Below are positions 33,413 to 45,400 of a stretch of 64,000 nt of DNA, piece by piece. The position numbers were made by a program, and so were the translations under genes. The notes below the pieces were generated by a model, which saw nothing but the letters and a program-made list of their open reading frames with translations, was not told the origin of the DNA and made no database searches. This stretch comes from Babylonia areolata (lineage: Eukaryota; Mollusca; Gastropoda; Neogastropoda; Buccinidae), in the NCBI RefSeq assembly GCF_041734735.1, contig NC_134910.1, forward strand, positions 13,802,257 through 13,866,256. Direction: 5' to 3'. How positions within the stretch are numbered: the stretch's first letter is position 1; each line of letters starts with the position of its first letter.

Positions 33413-36400
33413 CTGAAAGTAGAAATAAACGGGTTTTTTTTTAGCGTGTAAATGCACTGATCAGCAATTTTGTCATTTAAAATCGTGTAAAGTATACAGC
33501 ACAGAATTACCCATTTCAAATGAAGTTTGACCATATTGAAATAGTACCTAATTGCAGGAATTTCTTTTGGCTATCTACTCATAAGCACACTATGTTCATT
33601 GTCCAACATGTATAAATTTACTAATCAAATGTAACTGTTCGTCATAAATAATCTAAGCTGTTTTGTCACATGCATAGTCAAATTTATTCTGTCGTTGAGA
33701 TGGTAGAATTGTTGCAATACAAAGGGTGACTTGCTGCGTAGATGGAGATTTTTCGTTAGTCCCGTGTCTTCACAATGCAGTTTCTAAGTCATTTAAATTA
33801 AATTAAATTAAAAATATTGCTTAGAGCCCAGCCGACCAAGTCATTTAAATGAAAATATTTCAACCCTCAGGTTACTGACAATACTTGGACTTTTGAAAAG
33901 GAACCCCCAAAATGTTAGGCGAGTCATGGCCACAAGATGTCCACAGCAGAATTCAAAGCTACCCCCACTGCTAGAGCAGTTAAAGTCTATGGCAAAGGTC
34001 CAGAAAGAGCTGGCTGGAACAGGACTATTGATAAACCACTTCTGTTTTCTTCACCCGTCTGACTTCGTGTTGACTGTACTCAACTCTTCCTGATATTTCA
34101 TCTTCTGTACATTTGTTTTTCCACTCCGCATTAGCATCTGCGTCTGATTCTAAACCTTACATCACTACCCCCCCCCAACCCCACTCCCCCAAAATGCAGA
34201 AGTTCTTCAGTTAGCTATGAAGCTGCATGGATGCCTGAAAGGAAAATGTCAACGCAATAGTGTCCAATGATAAGCACACAAGCACATGCTTCGAATTTAC
34301 TATGACCACCATCAAAATTTGTGGCTTATTAGCCCTGTAGTTTTAACTGCACACGCGCACAACCTTTGACTCGGTGCCAGATGGAGCTCACCCAGAGATA
34401 CGAGGACTCGACCCTCTAAAACATTGAAACCCTGAACACGACTCCAGCACTAAACTTAACTTGAGGACGCAAGCCAATACTTCATTGAACTAACATGTCT
34501 TTTCAATTTACTATGTCACAGCAAAGTAACAGTGGACCAGTTTGATGGTAATTTGGCTGATCAAGATCTTTGCTCACCTCCCAAACCCCTCAAGGTCAAA
34601 TTGGTAGTCTTGATGCTAGTCTTCTGAATAAGATTAACAGTTCCCGTGTGCAACATGCACTTGCATGTAAAAGAATCCATGGAAACAAGGGTTCTCGAAA
34701 TTTACTCACCCCCGCCCCCCTCTACAAGACCGTGAGTGGTGGTCTGGATGTTAGTCTTTCAGTTAAAACTGACTGAAATCCTGTATTCAACATGCACTTG
34801 GCACACAAATGGCGGCAACAAGAGTTGTCCCTGGCAACATTATATAGAAAAATCCAGTTTGAATGGGGAAGAGATGCCCATATTCACAGAAATCTGGTGA
34901 CAAAGTGACTTCCACACAGGTCGTGTGGCATATAAACTGTGGTAATAGACTCACGAGAAAGGGGAGAGTAGGGTGTCCACCCGGTGCAGCACAGCACCGG
35001 CAGGCACAGTGAAGGTGAAGTTGCCCCACAGGTATGGAGTTGGTGTGCAATCCGTCATCTGCACGGAGGTCTCCCCTGAACAGGTAAACATGCAAGACAT
35101 GATCATGTATCAAACTGCGATCGAAAAAGGCAGAAGAGAAGGTGAAGACAAGGAAATGTAACAGGGTCACTATCAGGGCTGAATTTGGTTTTTCAATCAC
35201 TGCTGCAGGAGCTGCTGGGGCCATATCGTTTATCAGGTCGGCTGTCACCTCGTCAACACATGAAGTGACAGGCAGTTTACCCATTGTTGTGATTTTCGAG
35301 TCCAACTAAACATGTTCGAAATATCACTTTCAATGTCAGGTTTATGCAGTTTATTTTGTGCAAGGAAGAAAACTTGAAACTAAATTAATAAAACTTGGAA
35401 AGCGCGTTTAAATGTCCTTACATCTGGAATTCACATGTCAGCTGAGGAATATTTTTTTCATGTTTTCTTTCTTGCTGGTTTTACATTGCTAACTGAGATT
35501 GAATGTGTGACATGCATCCACACCACAACCTGTGCAAAAGGATTTTATTTTTACATGCTGGGCTGTATAAGTACCGTTGTTACTCAGCCAACACTAGTCC
35601 CAATTAGCTGAACTGTATTCACAGCAATTCCACCGATTAATCTAGACAATATTTTTGACAGATCAAGAAGCCAACTATTTTCGAGCATAATCAGTTCATT
35701 AAGCTGAAATCAGAAAATCGCCTGCTCTGGTCAAAGCTACGTGTGTCTTGGGGGGGAAAGGTGATGCGGGAAGGGTGGGGTTGCATGTCGTTACCTGAGG
35801 GAGTGAGGATGGGGCAGCAGCGGAAAGACAGGTCGTAGTCATTTTTCTGGTTAGCACGTGCAGACATCTGCCAGCCGGTGATCACGGAAGAACCATGGCA
35901 CTGGAAGCTGGTAATTCCGGGCGTCCGTCTCTCACCTGTGGCAGTGAAACGTTGCACAGGCTAAAAGTTGGCTACAAACAGGTTCACTGGACAGGAAAAT
36001 ACAGTTGCTTGTAACTTCATACACCTTCAGTACCAAATTTGTCTACAGATGTATTTGTAATGCAAATAATGATAGGTAACATTTCAGTTCTATTAGCCTG
36101 TTTCAAACAGCTTTGCATTTTTCCAGAAACAATGAGGAACTGCATGGAAGAAAGGCTTAAATCAAATGGAAGACCGTGCACACATACACGCACACAAAGT
36201 GTACACACAGCAAACACAAAGCGACACACCAGTCCCACTGACCTGCCCATGAACAATTCATGTGATCCACCTGAAAGAACAGAAGGTTCCGGCAGGAGAA
36301 GAGGAAACCCGGGTAAGCAGCTTCGGTGAACTTCATGCTCAAAATCACCAACGACTTGATGTCTGACAAGAACGACCCTTCCGGGCACTCAAACGTGCTC

Positions 36401-39400
36401 ATGGAAATCGGGTAAACTTGAGGACCATAAGTGCCCTCGTCCAACGCTCGATCCATGGATTGTCCGCCTTCAGGCTTACCGGAGCTGGCTAGCGGTGTGG
36501 GACTGATCACATGATCAAAGAACTCAACAGCAGTGGCATCTTCAGCAGCAGTAGCATCTTCACTGTCTCCAAACCCACGTTTTCTGTCGACTGGCTTGGT
36601 GGGATCAAAGCTGATTCCTTCTCTTTCCTCTCGATGCACAGAATCGATTCCATTTGTCGGCAATGGCTTGCAGTATCTGAAGGTGAATTTTCGGTCTCTG
36701 AAAGGAGAAATGTTTCTAGTTATTTCTGCAGGTCGTATTGATATTTAAATCATGTAGAGGATATAGCCCAACAATAGCTGTCTCTAGTGCAGTTTGACAG
36801 TTACAGATCCTAATAAAGGAATCTTGTCCGTCAAGTCAGTTGAAATAATAGTGCTGTAGGGTACACTATTCAGTCTACTCGTGAAAAACAAGCAAACTAA
36901 GCTGCTTTGTCATATCCATAATGAAATGCATTTTATTGTTGAAATGGTAGAACTGATGCAAAACCAGAAGATTCGCTGCACGGAAGAATAATTTGCTTCC
37001 TTTTCTCTCCAAAACCCCGTAGCCTTTTCTGCTTATTTCTTTATGATGCACCACCCCCTACCCAAATTCATTAAGGCAGAAAAACTTGAAACCTCACGTT
37101 ACCGATATCCGAGCGTTTGATAAGGGGCTCCAAAATGATGGTAGAGTCATGGCTGCAGTAAGTCTACATTAGAATGCCAGGATAATCTAGAACCCCCTCC
37201 CCCCCCCCCCCCCAAAAAAAACAAACAAAACAAACGCATCGAATCCATGGTAAAGTTCCAGACAAGCTGGCTGGATGTCCCGAAATTTCCGGACTGCTTA
37301 ATCTCTCCACTGACTTGTGTTCAATGCTCTTCTCTCCAACTGTTGCTGATATTCTATCTTCTGTACCTCATACATCTGAATGTTTTCTACCCCACATTAG
37401 TATCCGATTCTCAACCTTATGTCATAACCCCATCCCCAACCCCACCTCCCAAATGCTGCAAATCCTTCAATGAAATATGAAGTTGCATGGCTGCCTTGGA
37501 GGAAAATAAGCACAATACAGTCCAGTAACATGCACAGAAACACATCCTTTGAACTAACTATGACCAACAGCAAAGCTGTCTTGTGGCTTATAAATCCTGT
37601 GGTTGTAACTGCATACAAGCACAGTTTTATTCAGTTCCAGATGGAAGTTGCCCAGAGAGACACTGAGGACTCCACCCCCTGTAACAGTGAAACCCTTAGC
37701 ACCATGACACTAAAAGGTCAATGAACTATGTTCTTTCAATTCACTATTGTCAACAGCAAAGTATCAGTGGAGCAGTTGTCTGGCATTTGGCTGACCAAGA
37801 TCATTACTGACCCAAATCCAACAAGACCAAATTGGTAGTCTGGATGCTAGTCTTTCGAATAAGATGAGTTGCCATGTGCAGCATGCACTAGCAGGTAAAA
37901 GAATCCATGGAAACGAAGGGTTTTCCTCGACATTCAATCACCACTCCCAATCCAGTTTGGACGATGTGCGATGGTCTGGGTGTTGGTCTTTCAGATATGA
38001 CAAACCGACAGATCCTGCATGCAACAGGCTCTTGACGCACATAAATTACAACAAAAGGGTTGTCCCGGGCAACATAATGTAGAAAATCCGCTATGAAAAG
38101 GAAAAAGCAAGCCAAAGTTAGAAACCTGGTGACAAATAATTTCCACAAAGGTCTTGTGGATTATCAACCCTGTGGTGAGAACCGACTCACGAGAAACGGG
38201 TGAGTAGGGTGTCCACCCCAGTCAGCGCAGCACCAGCAGGTACAGTGAAGGTGAAGTTGCTCCACACCTCGTATTGAGTCTCCCCGCAATCCGTCATCTT
38301 CACTGAGGTGTCTCCTGAACAGGCACACACGTGAGATAGGCATGGTCATGTAGCACACTGCAGATCGAAATAAGGTGAAGTCTTATCAAAGGTTGGCTGT
38401 CACCTCGACGGGCGCAACAGCCGAGTGGTTAAAGCGTTGGACTGTCAATCTGAGGGTCCCGGGTTCGAATCACAGTGACGGCGCCTGGTGGGTAAAGGGT
38501 GGAGATTTTTACGATCTCCCAGGTCAACATATGTGCAGACCTGCTAGTGCCTGAACCCCCTTCGTGTGTATATGCAAGCAGAAGATCAAATACGCACGTT
38601 AAAGATCCTGTAATCCATGTCAGCGTTCGGTGGGTTATGGAAACATACCCAGCATGCACACCCCCGAAAACGGTGTATGGCTGTCTACATGGCGGGGTAA
38701 AAACAGTCACACGTAAAAGCCCACTCGTGTGCATACGAGTGAACGCAGAAGAAAGGCCGTCACCTTGTCAACACAGGAAGTGATGGGCAGTTTACCCATG
38801 GCTGTTAATCATGTCCAACTATGTTCCAAGCATAACAGTCAACCACTTTTAGCTTTATGCAGTTTTTGTGTCAGGAAGAAAACTTTGGAATCAAAACTTG
38901 GAAAGGGCATTTAGAATGTCTTTACATATGAAAATCACATGTCAGCTGAGAATTTTTTGGGTTTCGTTTTCCTCTTGCTGGTTTCTTTGACACTTAACTG
39001 AAGAGATTGTGTGATGTATCCGCTCTCAACCATGTGCAAAAGGATTTTTTACATGCTGGGCTGTAAAAGCACTGTTGGCGACTTAAATTCCAGTTAGCTG
39101 AACTGTATTCACAGCAGTTCCAACTTTTTAATCTAAAATATTTTGACAGATGAAAAGTATTTCGAGCACAGGATCAATTCATTAAACTGAAATCAGAAAA
39201 GCGCCTGCTCTGGTCAAAGCTACCTGTCTTGGGGGGAAAGGTGATGCGGGAAGGGTGGGGGTGCATGTTGTTACCTGAGGGAGTGAGGATGGGGCAGCAG
39301 CGGAAAGACAGGTCGTAGTCATTTTCTAGGTTAGCACGTGCAGACATCTGCCAGCCGGTGATCACGGAAGAATCATGGCACTGGAAGCTGGTGTTTCCAT

Positions 39401-42400
39401 GTTCCCGCTTCTCACCTGTGGCAGTGAAATGGGACAGGTATTAACAGAACCATGTCATCTCACCTCACGTAAAGTATTCACCTCTAGTACTTTCTCGGGT
39501 AAACACAGGATGTCGAAGTCTAATGTTCTTAGCTTTGCATCTCCGTGCAACTCAACGTGTTTTATAAGTCATTGAAAACATCGTAATGGCTAACAATGTG
39601 ACAAAAAAATACGCTGTCATCAATCTATGGCATGATTCACTGGTTATCTTGTTCCTAGAAAATCAAGGTCAGTTCGTGGTAACGATTTCCTTCACCAGCA
39701 CCATCTAACTAGGTCATGACACCAGTAGTGACAATTTCACACTCACAGCCTGTATGCAGTCAATGTTCTGCCTTCCATGGAGTGACATACAATCATTTGT
39801 TTATTCTGTCACTTATGTGTGGTCAACGGTATTGTCGCTTTCAGTTTTTCCACTCACCTTGAGATTTCACAGAAAATGCTTAACATAACCAGTTCTATTG
39901 ATTAAAGTAACTTCTATTCTTTAGAGTCATTGTTCTTGTTAATGCATCTCAAGACCATAGTAGAAAAGCGGTTCCTTTTTCTCCCATTGGTATGGTGCAT
40001 GCAGAAGCAATGTACATTCACCCTTATGTGCAACTGCTGCTTAACCTGCGGCTCTGAATGTATTTGATAATTTTGGTATGAATATGATAGTGATAAAATA
40101 CAGTAACAAGAGAGGCAAGGCCTTCAAGACTCACTTGTGATACACTTTAAAAAAAATCTAATCGTTAAAATGTGTTCTGTATTTATTATAAAGCTTCAGG
40201 TTAAAAAAAAAAAAGTCCTAACCAGATTCGAACCCCGCGTGTTCGGGTGAGAACTGCCTTATCCATTACACTATCGTGGCTCCTTAACTGACGTTCTAAA
40301 ATTTAATATTTGAACATACTTTTTTAAAGGGCGATAAATCAACTGTGGTATTCGCAGTGAGAACACTTTAAATCATTCTGGTGTATCTTGGGCATTCAAA
40401 AAATCTTTTAAGGGCAATAAATTTTTTTTCAAGTCTGCGGTAAAGGAGATGTGGCTATTGCCGCAATCACGCTGCAACATTTAGCCGTTTTCACTAGATA
40501 TAGATAGATGTACAAGTTTAGTTACACCCGCCGGGAATGTAGCACGACACGGTCGATTCAATTTCTCTTATGTTCATTCTAGTTTTATAGATTTAAAGTT
40601 ATGAAAATTTAGTATTTTGTTTAACATGTAGAGCCAAGTACAAGTACTTCTAAACGTCGTAAGAAGTGAAAAGGACTTATTTTGAGAAAAGTCAAGACTG
40701 GAAATTTTTTCGTTTCATTGTGATCAATTCAAGGGTTATTAACTCGCATGGTTTACAATTTTTAACTGAATTCCGACTGATTCTGTGGATATTTTTATGG
40801 CAGTTTGGGGCATAATCCAGAAAGTGATGAGGCGTTCACAAATCTTTCTCTGAATATTTAACGGTCTCCTCCAACTTTCCATCACATGTTATTGTGTATT
40901 GTCCATTAAATATAGGATTGAACGGGCAGGTCAACAACTTGAAACAAAATGGCGTCGTTCGCGTTCGCGAAGAATATGAGCACGCGCTCTGTGAATGTGT
41001 ATAAATATGTGTACGCAACTGATTTTTGCCCAGGACCTTCAGGGCTCAGCCAACAGATCTGTAAAGTCCACTCGTCGCATTGATTTTTAGTATTTTCCGA
41101 AAAAGACCACTTGGGCGAATGAACATAGTGAAAGCCCTGTACACAGTAAAACACACAAGCTTTTTTATGTATTGAGTATAATTTCAAAATGTAATGTTTA
41201 AGATAAGATCAGTTTAAAAAAAATTAAGTCCCCTAGCATTAATTACAGAGTAATTTCCCTTCTTTACTATCTGCACCAAAACGTTTGCAAAACAAATAAA
41301 ACTTCCATGCTTAGCAAAAGAAGTTCCTGTTTGAACAAAAAATGATAATGACTGCTCTTGTGTCAGAATATCAGATCAAAGTGCCAAGTTTAGAGAATAC
41401 AAAAATATAACAGTAAATGCAGTTTGCATATAATTAGGCTTCTTTTATTTTTTTGTGCCCATCCCAGAGGTGCAATATTGTTTTAAACAAGACTGGAAAG
41501 AACTGAATTTCCCCTATTTTTGTGCCTAATTTGGTGTCAACTGACAAAGTATTTGCAGAGAAAATGTCAATGTTAAAGTTTACCATGGACACAGACACAC
41601 ACACATAACCGAACACCGGGTTAAAACAGACTTTGTTTACACAAGTGAGTCAAAAGAAACGTTACAGATACAAACAAAACGATATTCTGTTGAAACTCGG
41701 CCACAAAAGAGCTACACTGGAGCAGGAAAACAGTTGCTTGTAACTTCATACACCATTACCAAATTCCTGGCTACAGAAGTGTTTGTAATGCAAATAATGG
41801 AAGCAAGACCGCGTACACATTCACGCACATCCAGCGTACACACTGCCAACAAAAAGCAACACCAGTCCCACTGACCTGCCCATGAACAATTCATGTGATC
41901 CACCTGAAAGAACGGAAGGTTCCGGCAGGAGAAGAGGAAACCCCGGTAAGCAGTTTGGGTGAACTTGCTCACAATCATCCACGACTTGATGTCTGACAAG
42001 AACGACCCTTCCGGGCACTCAAACGTGCTCACGGGAATCGGGGAAACTTGACCAGAAGTGGCCTCGTCCGACGCTCGATCCATGGATTGTCCGCCTTCAG
42101 GCTTACTGGTGCTGGCTGGCAGTGTGGGACTGATCACATGATCAAAGAACTCAACAGCAGTGGCATCTTCAGCAGCAGTAGCATCTTCACTGTCTCCAAA
42201 CCCACGTTTTCGGTCGACTGGCTTGGTAGGATCAAAGTTGATTCCTTCTCTTTCCTCTTGATGCACAGAATCGATTCCATTTGTTGGCAATGGCTTGCAG
42301 TATCTGAAGGTGAATTTTCGGTCTCTGAAAGGAGAAATGTTTCTAGTTATTTCTGCAGGTCGTATTGATATTTAAATCATGTAGAGGATATAGCCCAACA

Positions 42401-45400
42401 ATAGCTGTCTCTAGTGCAGTTTGACAGTTACAGATCCTAATAAAGGAATCTTGTCCGTCAAGTCAGTTGAAATAATAGTGCTGTAGGGTACACTATTCAG
42501 TCTACTCGTGAAAAACAAGCAAACTAAGCTGCTTTGTCATATCCATAATGAAATGCATTTTATTGTTGAAATGGTAGAACTGATGAAAAACCAGAAGATT
42601 CGCTGCACGGAAGAATAATTTGCTTCCTTTTCTCTCCAAAACCCCGTAGCCTTTTCTGCTTATTTCTTTATGATGCACCACCCCCTACACAAATTCATTA
42701 AGGCAGAAAAACTTGAAACCTCACGTTACCGATATCTGAGCGTTTGATAAGGGGCTCCAAAATGATGGTAGAGTCATGGCTGCAGTAAGTCAGTCTACAT
42801 TAGAATGCCAGGATAATCTAGAACCCCCCCCCCCTCCCCAAAAAAAACAACAAACGCATCGAATCCATGGTAAAGTTCCAGACAAGCTGGCTGGATGTCC
42901 CGAAATTTCCGGACTGCTTAATCTCTCCACTGACTTGTGTTAAATGCTCTTCTCTCCAACTGTTGCTGATATTCTATCTTCTGTACCTCATACATCTGAA
43001 TGGTTTTCTACCCCACATTAATATCCGTTTCTCAACCTTATGTCATAACCCCATCCCCAACCCCACCTCCCAAATGCTGCAAATCCTTCAATGAAATATG
43101 AAGTTGCATGGCTGCCTTGGAGGAAAATAAGCACAATACAGTCCAGTAGCATGCACAGAAACATCCTTTGAACTAACTATGACCAACAGCAAAGCTGTCT
43201 TGTGGCTTATAAATCCTGTGGTTGTAACTGCATACAAGCACAGTTTTATTCAGTTCCAGATGGAAGTTGCCCAGAGAGACACTGAGGACTCCACCCCCTG
43301 TAACAGTGAAACCCTTAGCACCATGACACTAAAAGGTCAATGAACTATGTTCTTTCAATTCACTATTGTCAACAGCAAAGTATCAGTGGAGCAGTTGTCT
43401 GGCATTTGGCTGACCAAGATCATTACTGACCCAAATCCAACAAGACCAAATTGGTAGTCTGGATGCTAGTCTTTCGAATAAGATGAGTTGCCATGTGCAG
43501 CATGCACTAGCAGGTAAAAGAATCCATGGAAACGAAGGGTTTTCCTCGACATTCAATCACCACTCCCAATCCAGTTTGGACGATGTGCGATGGTCTGGGT
43601 GTTGGTCTTTCAGATATGACAAACCGACAGATCCTGCATGCAACAGGCTCTTGACGCACATAAATTGCAACAAAAGGGTTGTCCCGGGCAACATAATGTA
43701 GAAAATCCGCTATGAAAAGGAAAAAGCAAGCCAAAGTTAGAAACCTGGTGACAAATAATTTCCACAAAGGTCTTGTGGATTATCAACCCTGTGGTGAGAA
43801 CCGACTCACGAGAAACGGGTGAGTAGGGTGTCCACCCCAGTCAGCGCAGCACCAGCAGGTACAGTGAAGGTGAAGTTGCTCCACACCTCGTATTGAGTCT
43901 CCCCGCAATCCGTCATCTTCACTGAGGTGTCTCCTGAACAGGCACACACGTGAGATAGGCATGGTCATGTAGCACACTGCAGATCGAAATAAGGTGAAGT
44001 CTTATCAGAGGTGGCTGTCACCTCGACGGGCGCAACAGCCGAGTGGTTAAAGCGTTGGACTGTCAATCTGAGGGTCCCGGGTTCGAATCACAGTGACGGC
44101 GCCTGGTGGGTAAAGGGTGGAGATTTTTACGATCTCCCAGGTCAACATATGTGCAGACCTGCCAGTGCCTGAACCCCCTTCGTGTGTATATGCAAGCAGA
44201 AGATCAAATACGCACGTTAAAGATCCTGTAATCCATGTCAGCGTTCGGTGGGTTATGGAAACATACCCAGCATGCACAACCCCGAAAACGGTGTATGGCT
44301 GTCTACATGGCGGGGTAAAAACAGTCATACACGTAAAAGCCCACTCGTACGTGTGCATACGAGTGAACGCAGAAGAAAGGCCGTCACCTTGTCAACACAG
44401 TAAGTGATGGGCAGTTTACCCATGGCTGTTAATCATGTCCAACTATGTTCCAAGCATAACAGTCAACCACTTTTAGCTTTATGCAGTTTTTGTGTCAGGA
44501 AGAAAACTTTGGAATCAAAACTTGGGAAGGGCATTTAGAATGTCTTTACATATGAAAATCATGTCAGCTGAGAATTTTTTGGGTTTCGTTTTCCTCTTGC
44601 TGGTTTCTTTGACACTGTTACACTGAAGAGATTGTGTGATGTATCCGCTCTCAACCATGTGCAAAAGGATTTTTTTACATGCTGGGCTGTAAAAGCACTG
44701 TTGGCGACTTAAAATTCCAGTTAGCTGAACTGTATTCACAGCAGTTCCAACTTTTTAATCTAAAATATTTTGACAGACGAAAAGTATTTCGAGCACAGGA
44801 TCAATTCATTAAACTGAAATCAGAAAAGCGCCTGCTCTGGTCAAAGCTACGTGTCTTGGGGGAAAGGTGATGCGGGAAGGGTGGGGGTGCATGTCGTTAC
44901 CTGAGGGAGTGAGGATGGGGCAGCAGCGGAAAGACAGGTCGTAGTCATTTTCCAGGTTAGCACGTGCAGACATCTGCCAGCCGGTGATCACGGAAGAATC
45001 ATGGCACTGGAAGCTGGTGTTTCCATGTTCCCGCTTCTCACCTGTGGCAGTGAAATGGGACAGGTATTAACAGAACCATGTCATCTCACCTCACGTAAAG
45101 TATTCACCTCTAGTACTTTCTCGGGTAAACACAGGATGTCGAAGTCTAATGTTCTTAGCTTTGCATCTCCGTGCAACTCAACGTGTTTTATAAGTCATTG
45201 AAAACATCGTAATGGCTAACAATGTGACTGAAAAAAATACGCTGTCATCAATCTATGGCATGATTCACTGGTTATCTTGTTCCTAGAAAATCAAGGTCAG
45301 TTCGTGGAAACGATTTCCTTCACCAGCACCATCTAACTAGGTCATGACACCAGTAGTGACAATTTCACACTCACAGCCTGTATGCAGTCAATGGTCTGCC

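Larger units (their letters stand above)
26954..35608. repeat. Copy 1 of the large tandem duplication (left part)
   Basis: Aligns along its whole length with 55387-64000, at an offset of about 28.4 kb, with near-identity broken by small indels. The left edge of both copies lies in a (GT)n tract followed by ttggaggggggctttctact. The homology is still intact where the window ends, so the true unit is probably 26954 to about 55386, 28.4 kb. Confidence 0.9.
33413..36242 (-). other. Gene D introns around exons 12 and 13
   Basis: Non-coding sequence between exons 11 and 14. It contains an old SINE-like fragment at 34640-34870 (fragments at equivalent positions occur in the other cassettes), a C-tract near 34170, and a 34-base segment (33541-33574) that is inverted in the duplicate copy. 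A 50-base insertion with (ATTAA)n at about 33795-33845 is absent from the duplicate. Confidence 0.6.
35985..40109. repeat. Intragenic cassette copy U3 of gene D
   Basis: Aligns with 41715-45732 (U2) at an offset of about 5.6 kb with near-identity, including introns. Each cassette carries one linker exon and, in transcription order, belongs to one DERM unit. Homology at lower identity extends to 45800-49000 (U1). Confidence 0.85.

Noticed and set aside
37888-38148. Repeated minus-strand frames of about 86 residues in cassettes U2 and U3
   Set aside because: They lie in introns over an old SINE fragment and show the same divergence as the flanking non-coding sequence.
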